A program made the translations under genes and the position numbers. Positions 32,686-40,975 of a DNA stretch of 40,975 nt are shown here, one piece after another. The DNA is taken from contig JAAFJN010000043.1 in NCBI GenBank assembly GCA_013298845.1, positions 1 through 40,975 on the forward strand, in the 5' to 3' direction. The notes under the pieces are model-generated. The model was given only the letters and a program-made list of their open reading frames with translations, was not told the origin of the DNA and ran no database searches. Each line of letters opens with the position of its first letter. Within the stretch, counting starts at the first letter, position 1. This stretch comes from Chitinophagales bacterium (lineage in GTDB: Bacteria; Bacteroidota; Bacteroidia; Chitinophagales; Saprospiraceae).

Positions 32686-33351
32686 CTACTCAGATTTATT
32701 GGGGTCACCTTCTTGGCTGGTGATCAGGTTAAATTTATTCAGGTTAATGTCCGTCAACGTATTGATGACCTTTTCAATCGCCGAGAAAGGAGTATCTTTA
32801 TCGGCTTTTACCACGATAGCGTACTCTTTTACTTCGTCGGGATTTTTACCTTCAGAAATGGCCTCTTTTTTGTAATTGAACTGGGCAAGACGTGCCTGGT
32901 GTAACCAAGAAGCCAACTCGCTTTTGTTGATATCAACGGTATCAATCGGGATACCGGTCGACATTTTTGCGCGCTCTGGTCCTTCGGCACTCAGCATACG
33001 CTTAAAATCGCCGCTGGGTGCACCAAAACTACCCATGTTTACAAATTTGTTTTGCTCTGCGGTACTTAGCCCCATGTTGTATTGTGTATTCATGGTCGCG
33101 ATTAATGCCCTGCGTGCAGGGGCACCGGCCGGATCAAGATACACATTACCTTCTTTACTAACCAAGATTGTGAGCGTACCCACTTCAGGCAATTTTGCTT
33201 CGGAAATAGACGATGGAGTGTCCACCGTTACTGTTTCCTGGGGCTTTGCCTTGGCTGTCAGGATAAAGAAAGTAAGGAGCAGGAACGCCACGTCGCACAT
33301 CGCAGTCATATCTAATGACGGACTACTGCGTTTAGGTTTATGCTTTGGCAT
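32686..33351 (-). CDS. exbD: ExbD biopolymer transport protein (first of two)
   Basis: 221 aa. The N-terminus MPKHKPKRSSPSLDMTAMCD is followed by the membrane helix VAFLLLTFFILTA, with the essential Asp at 20. The periplasmic domain ends in EYAIVVKADKDTPFSAIEKV and INTLTDINLNKFNLIT, the ExbD fold. A middle insert of about 60 residues is longer than in proteobacterial ExbD (about 140 aa). Two different ExbD proteins in one operon are usual in Bacteroidota and may form a mixed dimer in the ExbB pore. It lies 56 bp after exbB. Confidence 0.93.
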   Translation of the reverse strand: MPKHKPKRSSPSLDMTAMCDVAFLLLTFFILTAKAKPQETVTVDTPSSISEAKLPEVGTLTILVSKEGNVYLDPAGAPARRALIATMNTQYNMGLSTAEQNKFVNMGSFGAPSGDFKRMLSAEGPERAKMSTGIPIDTVDINKSELASWLHQARLAQFNYKKEAISEGKNPDEVKEYAIVVKADKDTPFSAIEKVINTLTDINLNKFNLITSQEGDPNKSE

Positions 33352-33407
33352 ATTGTTCTTACTTTTTAAAATGGTGATGGATAATCCTTTGATTACCCGA
33401 ACTTGCT

Positions 33408-34250
33408 TTATTTACCTTTTGAAGCAAAAGTTTGCGTCAAAGAGTAACCGGCTTCATCAATGCGGTAAGTCAACGCATCAATACGGTTGGTAAAGAAGTT
33501 GTAAAAAATGATCGCTACCGCAGATGAACCGATACCAAGTGCCGTGTTAATAAGGGCCTCGGAGATACCAGTTGCAAGTGCTGAAGAGTCAGGAGCACCG
33601 GCAGTTGCCAAGGCACCGAACGCGCGAATCATACCCAATACTGTACCAAGAAGACCCATCAAAGTTGCTACCGAAGCGATAGTTGCCAAAATGCTGAGGT
33701 TCTTTTCCAACATGGGAAGTTCGAGGCTGGTTGCTTCTTCTACTTCTTTCTGGATCGCTACTACTTTTTCCTCTTTTTCCATGCCTGAAATTGATTCTAC
33801 TTCAGAATACTTCTTCAGACCGGCGAGTACGACATTACCCACTGCACCTTTTTGGCGTTCACAAGCGGCCATAGCACCAGACATGTCGCCTTTGTCCAAA
33901 AGGCCTTTGATGTTACGCACGAAAGTATCTACGTTAGCAGTACCACGGGCTTTGCTCAAAGTGATGAAACGCTCGAATACAAATACGATTACCGTAAACA
34001 AAAGCGTCAAAAGAATTGGTACTACGAAACCACCCTTGTAAACTACACCAAGATAGTGATTCAATGCTGGTTCCGCAACCGGATCCTTAGTTATGTCCCC
34101 ACCGGGGAAGTTTGAAGGTGCACCAAACACAAACTTATATACTACGATAGCGAGTATAAAGAGGATTGGAATAATGATGTACGGAAAGATGGCGCTAAAA
34201 CTGCTGCCGCCTTGATTCTGTTTAGCAGGTGATGTTTTTGCTGCTGTCAT
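33408..34250 (-). CDS. exbB: ExbB/TolQ/MotA-family proton channel protein
   Basis: 280 aa. Membrane segments are seen at about 20-42 (IFPYIIIPILFILAIVVYKF), 75-95 (FVVPILLTLLFTVIVFVFE) and, in the conserved MotA/TolQ/ExbB domain, LSILATIASVATLMGLLGTV LGMIRAF and ALINTALGIGSSAVAIIFYN. A cytoplasmic helical part lies between them. ExbB forms the pentameric proton channel around ExbD. ATG 34250 (MTAAKTSPAKQNQGG) is preferred; the frame is open to 34331 but those residues do not fit the family. First gene of exbB-exbD-exbD-tonB. These four genes look more AT-rich in codon choice than their neighbours, which may reflect high expression. Confidence 0.93.
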   Translation of the reverse strand: MTAAKTSPAKQNQGGSSFSAIFPYIIIPILFILAIVVYKFVFGAPSNFPGGDITKDPVAEPALNHYLGVVYKGGFVVPILLTLLFTVIVFVFERFITLSKARGTANVDTFVRNIKGLLDKGDMSGAMAACERQKGAVGNVVLAGLKKYSEVESISGMEKEEKVVAIQKEVEEATSLELPMLEKNLSILATIASVATLMGLLGTVLGMIRAFGALATAGAPDSSALATGISEALINTALGIGSSAVAIIFYNFFTNRIDALTYRIDEAGYSLTQTFASKGK

Positions 34251-34608
34251 GCGAATAATAAAGTTTAAGTTAATGAATGAGTGGTTTAACGTTATTCGTT
34301 TACAAGACAACGATTTATCCCTCTCCGCCAAATCAAAATGCTTTCCAAATCAGCACCTAAATAATAAGATGCAGGTACGCTGATTTTTGGTGTACGCACT
34401 TTTGATTTTTTTGAAAAAAATTAAAAATCGTTTTGCAAGCGAGTGTTTATTCCCTAATCGAAAACCCGGATCATCTCAATTCCTATTGCGCTTCCCCGGT
34501 TCGGTTAAAAAACAGGGGTAAAAATAGTGTGAGATTTACAATTCCAAGTTTCTATTTTTAAAAATGATATTAAAATTTAGTGAACCGCCCATTTTCGGGG
34601 TTAAATTG
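34251..34608. other. intergenic region upstream of exbB
   Basis: 358 bp of AT-rich DNA between the beta-barrel protein gene and exbB, both on the minus strand. I see no coding frame worth reporting, no tRNA and no heptad repeat. It should contain the exbB promoter, but no perfect TAnnTTTG box is visible. The only structure is the inverted repeat at 34345-34390. Confidence 0.6.
34345..34390. promoter_or_regulatory. inverted repeat upstream of exbB
   Basis: CCAAATCAGCACCT at 34345-34358 is matched by AGGT, two bulged bases, GCTGATTT and GG ending at 34390. The minus-strand loop contains TTATTATTTAGG. It lies about 95 bp upstream of the exbB start, so it may be an operator overlapping the promoter or an mRNA stem. 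Confidence 0.35.
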
Positions 34609-37600
34609 TTAAAAATCAGCCCCAAACGCAATATGCAATATGGGTTTTTGCACCACTCGGGTCTCAATTCCCCACGCATAATCCGCTCTCAGGTACATTC
34701 CCAGCAATTGCATCCGCATCCCAACCCCGTATCCGGCCACCACCGGGTCCCGAAAATACTTTACCTGAACGTACACCGTCGGCGGATTTTGGAGGTCAAT
34801 AATGTTAATGGGGTTATTTCCGTTGTAAGGGTTGCTTCCACTCCACGCCGTACCGGCATCAAAAAATCCGGTCAACTGAAAATTACGCCAAAATGGTCCT
34901 AACACCGGACGGTTTAAAATGTACTTAAACACCGGCACCCGAACCTCCGTATTCACCAGCGCAAAAGAACTGCCGTTCCGAATGTTTTGCTGAAATCCGC
35001 GCAAATGCGCCGCCACTGTTTCGTACGCAAAGTTCTCGTTTTGTGGCACCGGAATATTTTGGTTAAACCGAGGAATAACCCAATTGTCCACGCCACCCAA
35101 ATAATACAAGATGCGCTCTGTGCCAAATGTCGTTGCGCCCGCCAATCGAACCGCCAAAATCGAGTGCCGGTCAATTTTTTGGTAATGCCGCGCATCCAAA
35201 TGCAACACGGTCATAAATCCCGAATTAAACTTGAGACTCCAGTCGGGCTGGGTGTTTAACTCAAAACGCTTCACCATCTCCACGTAAAACTTAGCCCGGC
35301 TGCCCGTTTTTAAATTAATGTCGATATCCACCGAATTATCGTATACTGCACTCAATCGAACCGATGCCCGCTGTTCCGAATAGTCGGGCTGTTCCAACGT
35401 AGCCGCATCGGAGGTGAGCGTGATTAATTTGTCCTGGCGCAGCGTCCCCATTCCTCTTACACTAAAAAATGGACTAAACGGATACCGGAGTTCGTACTGC
35501 CCCAACACCGTATTATTGCGCACTTGATACGGGCGGGTGGGTAATCCCGGACGGCTTTCGTCAATGGTGCGCACCTGAGTCCTCCGGTACAAGGCGTAAC
35601 GGCGGTCAATTCGGCGCTTTTTATCGTCGAGAAACATGTAATACTCGGCCCCGTTGAAGGTAGTGGGCAGGCGCATACCGGCTTCAATCACGTAATTTTC
35701 CAGAAGTTCTTTAAAATTAGCCCGCAAAAGAATACCCGGCGGCGGCGTTCGGAACTGCGTGGGGGTTCCGGCGTAAGAGTCTAAGCCATCAAAGAGCAGG
35801 CTGTTATCCAAATCCGTGGTGACAAAATCCGTTCGGAATTTGAGGCGATAACCCACAATGCGCGAAGGATTAAAACGCAACACCCCCCGTTTTTGGGATA
35901 AAATGTATTTGGATTTGCGGCCCAACACTTTGGTATTCCAGGCAATATCACTTTCATTAAAAACGGGGCGGTCTTTTTTATCGTCCGAATCATCCGGCTC
36001 CTCCGAGTTGGTGATGGGAGGAGAATTTTGGCGCAGGTATTCGGGCACCTGAAAGGTCCAACCCGCCGGAATAGAATCTTTTTTGGCGGATTTTAGCGGC
36101 GACGTGGTTTCATTTTTGGGCAAATCTACCAAACTGGACACATCCACTCCGGCTTCCCGGAGGATTAGTTTTTTGTACAGGGTGTACGGATACGTGGCTT
36201 TCCCGTACGCCGTTGAGTCCATGTTTTCGATAAAAAAACGGGTTTCGTTACCCTGAATAACGCTGTGCAGAATTTTGGGTCGGCGGCTGGCCACCGCGTC
36301 CATTTCGGCAATATTTTGTGAAAAATTGGTATTTAACCAGTGTACCGAACGTTTGCGCAGTACGACGTTTCTTTTTACACTGTCAATTTGCAAGGTGTCG
36401 AGGTTTTTGAATACCGTATCAGCCGGGGCATAAAAGCGCAGGGCTTTTTCCAAAGGCCATTCGCCGGGATTGCGGGTATCCACACCTTTTACCTCCGCCC
36501 CCGATTTCAGGAAAAAACTCACGGTATTAAACGCCACGTAATCTTCCAAATAAGCCAGAGAGCGGTTCTGAATACCGTTTCGATCGGTAATCCAGGCAAA
36601 ATGGGCACTATCCACGGCCACCGGCGAACGTTCATTTTCGTCGGGGGTATTGGTCATTCGGATCAATTCGGGGCTGCGCGTATCCAAATTATACATAAAG
36701 ATATCCCATTTACCCAAGGGCAAAATGGTATCAATGCGCTCCTGAGCCAGTGTATCGAGGGTTCGGTTACTGGCAAACATCACGTAACGCTCCTCCCCTA
36801 CCCGCACAAAGGACGCATCGCGGTCGTCCCAGAAATCCTGGGTAAGGCGTTCGGTTTGCCGGGTGATGGTGTGGTATATATATATATCGGTGTAGCCGCG
36901 CACGGTGGCCGAAAAAACCATATCCACGGGGTTGACAAAATCAATGCTGTGCACCCGCTGGAAATCGGGGGAAATGGGTTTGACCTCTTTCTTTTTGGCC
37001 TCGGTATCAATAACGGCCAACTTGGGTACGTCCCGCGCTTCGTACAACACAGCGAGGGTTTTATTGTCCATTGACCAGGCAATCAGAGGATATGTATAAT
37101 CGGTGACCTGCAAGGCGTTTCGGGTGCCACCTTTTAGCATCAGGTGGCGTTTGCCGGTGCGCAGGTCCTTTACCCACACTTTCCACTTGCCAATGTCGTT
37201 TTGCACCCACGCCACGCGTTGCCCGTCGGGGCTGAGTTTGGGTTGGTACAGCGGATATTTTCGTTTGTTGGGGATTTTGACAAAATTTTTGGGCGCTTCG
37301 GTGTTTTTTTTGTCTTCCGCGTAACGGCGTTGAAAATATTCAAAAATAATTTCGGTGGTGCGGTCATATCCTTCCCCAATTACGTACCGAAAACCGGCAT
37401 CGAGACCACGGTTAATGCGAGTAAGGTACAATAAGTTGCTAATGGAACTTTGGTCAAAATGCAAAGCAATATAATGCCAAAAAGCGTGACCGGCCAGTAT
37501 GGGTTCAAATTTGGCCAATCGGGTAAAGTTTTTGTATTTGCCGGATGTAACGGCGTTGCGCATTTGTTGGTCGCGCTCGGTACTCCAGGATTCCCCACAA

Positions 37601-38160
37601 TAAGATTTAAGGCCATCGGTGTACCAACCGGGCAGGTTGAGCAGCACGGAATTTTGGACAATTTCCTGCAAATTTGACCCAAAAAGCATGGCGTTAATAA
37701 TAATTCCGGCCAAACCCTCGCGTACGCTCCGGCGCAGGTGCGCATGATCACCGTCGTAATACACGAATATTTTATTACCGGAGACTTTGGTTTCACCACT
37801 TTTGATGTCGAACAATTCATCCGCCCCGATATTACTTTGTTTCAAGTCGGTAATGTCGGAAAACACCAACAATTCGATGCGGTCGCTCAACTGATATTCC
37901 AGCAGTTGTTGGACATCGTCGTAGTCGTATTCGGCCATTTGCAGGGCCGTTACGGCAATATTACGGGCATCGCCGTACCAATAAGTAATCAGGTGAGGGG
38001 TTTCGTAATATTGCCACTCCTGCTGCTGCCGATGGTACTGAACCCGATTTTTACCAAAACCGGTATTCATATTTTGGGCCAGTGCAGGTACCCAGAAGGC
38101 AGCCGCGCCGCCCAAAAAGACTATAAGGAATACCCTCAAAAGGGATGGATTCGTTCTCAT
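34609..38160 (-). CDS. large outer-membrane protein: protease-like domain, TolB-type propeller, beta-barrel
   Basis: 1183 aa with a signal peptide (MRTNPSLLRVFLIVFLGGAA, then AFWVPALAQ). The N-terminal 300 residues resemble the peptidase-MA/gluzincin fold: LPGWYTDGLKSYCGE matches the conserved P-W-x-x-E/D-G-L motif, but the HExxH zinc site is not found; SVREGLAGIIIN stands in its place. Hence it is probably catalytically dead. From about 305 to 640 follow TolB/WD-like repeats (YQPKLSPDGQRVAWV, PLIAWSMDNKTLAVL, RYVMFASNRTLDTL, HFAWITDRNGIQNR). The last 380 residues are beta-rich, Tyr/Arg-rich strands ending AFGADF with a terminal Phe, as in Omp85-like barrels. It probably sits in the outer membrane with the propeller periplasmic. 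Start ATG 38160 places the signal peptide first; it is 42 bp after nadB. Confidence 0.82.
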   Translation of the reverse strand: MRTNPSLLRVFLIVFLGGAAAFWVPALAQNMNTGFGKNRVQYHRQQQEWQYYETPHLITYWYGDARNIAVTALQMAEYDYDDVQQLLEYQLSDRIELLVFSDITDLKQSNIGADELFDIKSGETKVSGNKIFVYYDGDHAHLRRSVREGLAGIIINAMLFGSNLQEIVQNSVLLNLPGWYTDGLKSYCGESWSTERDQQMRNAVTSGKYKNFTRLAKFEPILAGHAFWHYIALHFDQSSISNLLYLTRINRGLDAGFRYVIGEGYDRTTEIIFEYFQRRYAEDKKNTEAPKNFVKIPNKRKYPLYQPKLSPDGQRVAWVQNDIGKWKVWVKDLRTGKRHLMLKGGTRNALQVTDYTYPLIAWSMDNKTLAVLYEARDVPKLAVIDTEAKKKEVKPISPDFQRVHSIDFVNPVDMVFSATVRGYTDIYIYHTITRQTERLTQDFWDDRDASFVRVGEERYVMFASNRTLDTLAQERIDTILPLGKWDIFMYNLDTRSPELIRMTNTPDENERSPVAVDSAHFAWITDRNGIQNRSLAYLEDYVAFNTVSFFLKSGAEVKGVDTRNPGEWPLEKALRFYAPADTVFKNLDTLQIDSVKRNVVLRKRSVHWLNTNFSQNIAEMDAVASRRPKILHSVIQGNETRFFIENMDSTAYGKATYPYTLYKKLILREAGVDVSSLVDLPKNETTSPLKSAKKDSIPAGWTFQVPEYLRQNSPPITNSEEPDDSDDKKDRPVFNESDIAWNTKVLGRKSKYILSQKRGVLRFNPSRIVGYRLKFRTDFVTTDLDNSLLFDGLDSYAGTPTQFRTPPPGILLRANFKELLENYVIEAGMRLPTTFNGAEYYMFLDDKKRRIDRRYALYRRTQVRTIDESRPGLPTRPYQVRNNTVLGQYELRYPFSPFFSVRGMGTLRQDKLITLTSDAATLEQPDYSEQRASVRLSAVYDNSVDIDINLKTGSRAKFYVEMVKRFELNTQPDWSLKFNSGFMTVLHLDARHYQKIDRHSILAVRLAGATTFGTERILYYLGGVDNWVIPRFNQNIPVPQNENFAYETVAAHLRGFQQNIRNGSSFALVNTEVRVPVFKYILNRPVLGPFWRNFQLTGFFDAGTAWSGSNPYNGNNPINIIDLQNPPTVYVQVKYFRDPVVAGYGVGMRMQLLGMYLRADYAWGIETRVVQKPILHIAFGADF

Positions 38161-38177
38161 AAACCAAAAGTTTGACG

Positions 38178-38209
38178 TAAATATACGCACTACCACCGTA
38201 CCCTACAAA
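38178..38209 (-). promoter_or_regulatory. possible promoter between nadB and the barrel protein gene
   Basis: On the minus strand TTTG (38206-38209), a 20-bp spacer and TATATTTA (38178-38185, seven of eight -7 positions), 17 bp before ATG 38160. It overlaps the end of nadB. Confidence 0.35.
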
Positions 38210-39804
38210 ACAGAATGCTCAATAAAGTCCAACTGCCCGGGATAATCGGTGGTAAAATGTAGGCCCCGGCTTTCGCGGCGATGGGTGGCCGAACGGGTAA
38301 TCAGGTAAGCAATGGTAATAAGATTGCGCAATTCCATCAATTGCGGGCTAATTGCCGTTGTTTTATACAGTTCTTCGGTTTCTTCGTACAACAGGTACAA
38401 GCGGTCGAGCGCACGTTTGAGACGTACATTGGAGCGCACAATACCCACGTAATAAGACATAATTTCTTTTAACTCCTTGATACTTTGGGTAATCAAAACC
38501 ATTTCCCGGGGTTCGGTGGTTCCTTCGGAATTCCAATCGGGAATATTCTCCTGAAAAGACCAATGAGCAATATTTTTTTCAATTTCGACGGCAATCCGGT
38601 GGGCAAATACCATTCCTTCCAACAATGAATTGGACGCCAGGCGATTAGCGCCGTGCAAACCCGTGCTGCTGCATTCGCCCGCTGCGTAGAGGCGATTGAT
38701 GCTCGTTTTTCCGTTATTATTGGTTAATATCCCGCCGCACATGTAATGGCAAGCGGGCACCACGGGAATAAAGTCTTGCATGGGGTCAATCCCGATGCTG
38801 CGGCATTTTTCGTAAATGGTGGGAAAATGCGCCACAAAATCTTCTTTATTCAGGTGGGTGCAATCGAGGTACATACAATCGGTACCGCGTTTTTTCATCT
38901 CGGAGTCAATGGCCCGCGCCACAATATCGCGGGGTGCCAACGAGAGCCGCTCGTCGTACAGGTGCATAAACTCCTCCCCTTCTTTGGATTTGAGGATCCC
39001 CCCGAACCCACGCACCGCTTCGGACACCAAAAACGACGGATTTTCGCCCGTTGGATTGTACAACGACGTGGGGTGAAACTGCATAAATTCCATGTTTTCG
39101 ACCCGGCCTTTGGCGCGATAGGTCATGGCAACGCCATCGCCGGTGGCAATGACGGGGTTGGTGGTGGATTTATACACCTGGCCGCCGCCCCCCGTGCACA
39201 ATACCGTCACCCGGGCCAATACCGTCTCGATGGCCCCGGTTTTTCGGTTGAGGGCGTAACAGCCATAACATTCAATATCGGGGGTTACCCGAATGACCAT
39301 CCGGCCCAAATGGTGTTGCGTAATCAGGTCGAGGGCAAAATAATGCTCATCAATTTCGATATTGGGATAGCGGGCGGCTTCTTCCATCAACGTACGTTGC
39401 ATTTCCCAGCCGGTGAGGTCTTTGTAATGCAAAATCCGGTGTTCGGAGTGCCCGCCTTCCATCGCCAGGTCGTAGCCGTTGGAGCCTTTTTCTTTGTCAA
39501 ATTTAGCCCCCCATTCAATTATTTCGCGAACGCGGTCGGGGCCTTCTTCCACAACAATGCGTACAATATCCTCTTTGCACAAACCATCACCGGCGTCTAA
39601 CGTATCGGCGATGTGTTTTTCAAAATGATCTTTTTCAGCGTCCCAAACCGCCGCGACCCCCCCCTGTGCGTAACGGGTATTGGTTTCGCCCTTATCGGTT
39701 TTGGTTAACACTAAAATACGGTGATCCGGCAAGGCTTTGGCCGTTTTTATGGCCAGTGTGAGACCCGCAATACCAGAGCCAAGAATAAGAATATCGGTGC
39801 GCAT
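38203..39804 (-). CDS. nadB: L-aspartate oxidase
   Basis: A 533-aa FAD flavoprotein of the succinate dehydrogenase/fumarate reductase family. It oxidises L-aspartate to iminoaspartate, the first step of de novo NAD synthesis, using oxygen or fumarate. Seen are the N-terminal ILILGSGIAGLTLAIKTAKA, TRYAQGGVAAVWD, the substrate region EGGHSEHRILHYKDLTGWEM, GGGGQVYKSTTNP with the FAD contact, EFMQFHPTSLYNPTGE, and the diagnostic C-terminal SRGLHFTTDYPG. Length matches the family. The partner genes nadA and nadC are not in the window. It has an intrinsic terminator upstream belonging to the pseudouridine synthase gene, so it needs its own promoter in 39805-39928. Confidence 0.97.
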   Translation of the reverse strand: MRTDILILGSGIAGLTLAIKTAKALPDHRILVLTKTDKGETNTRYAQGGVAAVWDAEKDHFEKHIADTLDAGDGLCKEDIVRIVVEEGPDRVREIIEWGAKFDKEKGSNGYDLAMEGGHSEHRILHYKDLTGWEMQRTLMEEAARYPNIEIDEHYFALDLITQHHLGRMVIRVTPDIECYGCYALNRKTGAIETVLARVTVLCTGGGGQVYKSTTNPVIATGDGVAMTYRAKGRVENMEFMQFHPTSLYNPTGENPSFLVSEAVRGFGGILKSKEGEEFMHLYDERLSLAPRDIVARAIDSEMKKRGTDCMYLDCTHLNKEDFVAHFPTIYEKCRSIGIDPMQDFIPVVPACHYMCGGILTNNNGKTSINRLYAAGECSSTGLHGANRLASNSLLEGMVFAHRIAVEIEKNIAHWSFQENIPDWNSEGTTEPREMVLITQSIKELKEIMSYYVGIVRSNVRLKRALDRLYLLYEETEELYKTTAISPQLMELRNLITIAYLITRSATHRRESRGLHFTTDYPGQLDFIEHSVL

Positions 39805-39814
39805 AGGTGTATAA

Positions 39815-39876
39815 AATAAAAAAACTATTTGCCACCAACCAAAGCGAAGAACGCTTGAGTAAGCAGCAAATAGTTT
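39815..39876 (-). terminator. intrinsic terminator of the pseudouridine synthase gene
   Basis: On the minus strand AAACTATTTGC (39866-39876) pairs with GCAAATAGTTT (39822-39832), followed by a T-rich tail to about 39811. The 33-nt loop carries its own small hairpin (AAGCG / CGCTT, 39842-39856). Confidence 0.8.
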
Positions 39877-39928
39877 AAAAATGAATGATCAAACCAAGAT
39901 CATCGTATATCGTTTGACATTACTTGTA

Positions 39929-40975
39929 TTAACCGTTGGTTTCATCCTCAAAACCAGCCTCATCTTCCACTTCTTCTACTTCGGGGTATTCGCCCTCGAA
40001 GCCTTCTTTAGCGGCCGAAGGATGACCGGTGAAATGTTTCATCATGATGATTTCACGTTGGGTCAATTCGCGGAACGCGCCACGGGCAAGGTCTTTTTTG
40101 GTCAAACCACCAAAATAGAAACGGTCGAGGCGTTTTACCTGATAACCCAAAGATTCAAACAAGCGGCGCACAACGCGGTTGCGGCCCATGGTGATTTCGA
40201 GTTCCACCACGTCCTGCATGGGGTGGTCTTCGGCGAAACGAACCCAGTTCACCTGAACGAGGCCATCTTCCAATTCAACACCGGCGATAATCCGATCGTA
40301 ATCTTCGCGGGTAAGACCCTGATCCAAACCAATACGGTACTGTTTTTGTACGTGGTGGCTTGGGTGCGTCAATTTTTGCGCCAAATCACCATCATTAGTC
40401 AACAAAATGAGACCGGTTGTATCCCGGTCGAGGCGACCTACTGGGTAGATGCGCTCGGGGAAATGTGGATCCACAATATCCATGATGGTTGTACGGCCGT
40501 GTTCGTCATCGGTTGTGGTGATAACGCCTTTCGGTTTGTTCAACAATACATAGATGAGGCGCTCCTGGATGGTTACGTCAACACCGTCAACGGCCACCAA
40601 ATCGCCCAATTGGAAACGGTAGTATGGTTCCATTACTACGTTACCGTTTACGGTTACCTTACCCTGCTCGATAAACTCTACCGCTTTACGGCGAGAAGAG
40701 ATACCGCAGTGTGCGAGGTATTTATTTAAAGGCATACCCTCACCCGTTGGCAATTCGGGTTTAGGCAGTTTTTCTACAAAGAATTCATTTTTGCGTGGTT
40801 TCATCCGGTTGTTCGGACGGCTGTTAAAATTGCCGCCGCCACCGCGCTGCTGGTAACCACCACCTTTGTTGTAGCCACCGCCGCCACCGCCTTGGTAGCC
40901 GCCGCTGCGCTGTTGGTAACCGCCGCCGCCGCCGCCTTGGTAGCCGCCGCTGCGCTGTTGGTAACCGCCGCCGCC
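39929..40975 (-). CDS. RsuA/RluB-family pseudouridine synthase with Gly-rich N-terminus, 5' end beyond window
   Basis: The frame is open from the window edge to the stop at 39929, giving at least 348 residues. The C-terminal 291 (from Met at 40804) hold an S4 RNA-binding domain (LNKYLAHCGISSRRKAVEFI) and the pseudouridine synthase domain with catalytic Asp in VGRLDRDTTGLILLTNDGDL, plus GRNRVVRRLFESLGY. It isomerises uridine in rRNA, probably 23S if RluB-like. The reading frame continues without interruption upstream of that Met through 57 codons of Gly-rich repeats (YQQRSGGYQGGGGGG twice), so 40804 is not the true start. Such disordered arms may bind RNA. The C-terminal tail is acidic (EVEEVEDEAGFEDE). 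Downstream is a terminator. Confidence 0.88.
   Translation of the reverse strand, partial: GGGGYQQRSGGYQGGGGGGYQQRSGGYQGGGGGGYNKGGGYQQRGGGGNFNSRPNNRMKPRKNEFFVEKLPKPELPTGEGMPLNKYLAHCGISSRRKAVEFIEQGKVTVNGNVVMEPYYRFQLGDLVAVDGVDVTIQERLIYVLLNKPKGVITTTDDEHGRTTIMDIVDPHFPERIYPVGRLDRDTTGLILLTNDGDLAQKLTHPSHHVQKQYRIGLDQGLTREDYDRIIAGVELEDGLVQVNWVRFAEDHPMQDVVELEITMGRNRVVRRLFESLGYQVKRLDRFYFGGLTKKDLARGAFRELTQREIIMMKHFTGHPSAAKEGFEGEYPEVEEVEDEAGFEDETNG
40874..40963 (-). repeat. two 45-bp tandem repeats encoding a Gly-rich unit
   Basis: Within the 5' part of the pseudouridine synthase gene, two 15-codon units each encode YQQRSGGYQGGGGGG and differ only in synonymous Gly codons; a third, diverged unit (YNKGGGYQQRGGGG) follows. 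The array continues to the window edge. Confidence 0.85.

Noticed and set aside
36875-36887. Run of alternating TA in the barrel protein gene
   Set aside because: It is a short low-complexity stretch encoding DIYIYHT within a propeller repeat; no regulatory meaning is apparent.
38746-39600. Plus-strand frame of 284 codons opposite nadB
   Set aside because: nadB is certain. The antisense translation has no recognisable motif.
39881-40729. Plus-strand frame of 282 codons opposite the pseudouridine synthase gene
   Set aside because: The opposite strand encodes an S4 and a pseudouridine synthase domain with intact catalytic motif.
1-40975. CRISPR array, integrase, phage or toxin-antitoxin genes
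   Set aside because: No regularly spaced direct repeats with unique spacers, no integrase or transposase frame and no toxin-antitoxin pair were found. The heptad blocks have no spacers.

Overview
This window looks like chromosomal DNA of a Bacteroidota bacterium, most likely of the Saprospiria (Lewinella/Haliscomenobacter-like). The evidence is two large secreted proteins ending in type IX secretion (T9SS) sorting domains, an ExbB-ExbD-ExbD-TonB cluster, several copies of the Bacteroidota -7 promoter box TAnnTTTG, an apparent lack of Shine-Dalgarno sequences, and house-keeping proteins of Bacteroidota type. I have not run a taxonomic search. There is no phage, integrase, CRISPR array or rRNA operon.

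Left part (1-9.5 kb, all minus strand): the 5' end of a secreted protein; a 119-bp MITE-like inverted-repeat element; a three-gene cluster of a monoheme cytochrome c lipoprotein, a thiamin-diphosphate 2-oxoacid decarboxylase and a flavin L-amino-acid/amine oxidase; then a 1132-aa T9SS-exported protein with Asp-box repeats. The cluster reads as an amino acid -> 2-oxoacid -> aldehyde route with a possible electron-transfer partner. This is inference.

Middle part (9.6-26.2 kb): a histidine attenuator (promoter, 25-residue leader peptide with five His codons, intrinsic terminator) precedes hisG-hisD. A DUF3667-like membrane protein and a second T9SS protein follow on the minus strand. A plus-strand run holds an unrecognised alpha-helical protein, a CoA-type Nudix hydrolase, a TlpA-like thioredoxin protein and a saccharopine/alanine-dehydrogenase-like enzyme. 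This run meets guaA convergently over a perfect 22-bp palindrome. Divergent from guaA is the malic enzyme-phosphotransacetylase fusion, followed by a DUF3137-like membrane protein whose coding sequence contains a 37-bp palindrome.

Right part (26.2-41 kb, minus strand): an OmpA-ZU5 surface protein, tRNA-Ser(UGA), and a TonB region. That region holds the complete exbB-exbD-exbD-tonB operon with its terminator, a double TonB-C-domain protein, a second tonB, and a headless exbD remnant in frame right after that tonB's stop codon. Beyond it lie a large protease-like/TolB-propeller/beta-barrel outer-membrane protein, nadB, and an RsuA/RluB-type pseudouridine synthase with a repetitive Gly-rich N-terminus that runs off the window.

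The structure least explained by genes is a family of degenerate 7-nt-phased repeats in intergenic DNA (380-436, 2555-2589 and four adjoining blocks in 30820-31069). The other main point is a -7 box, often followed by CGGC, that sits so close to several start codons that leaderless transcripts are predicted.
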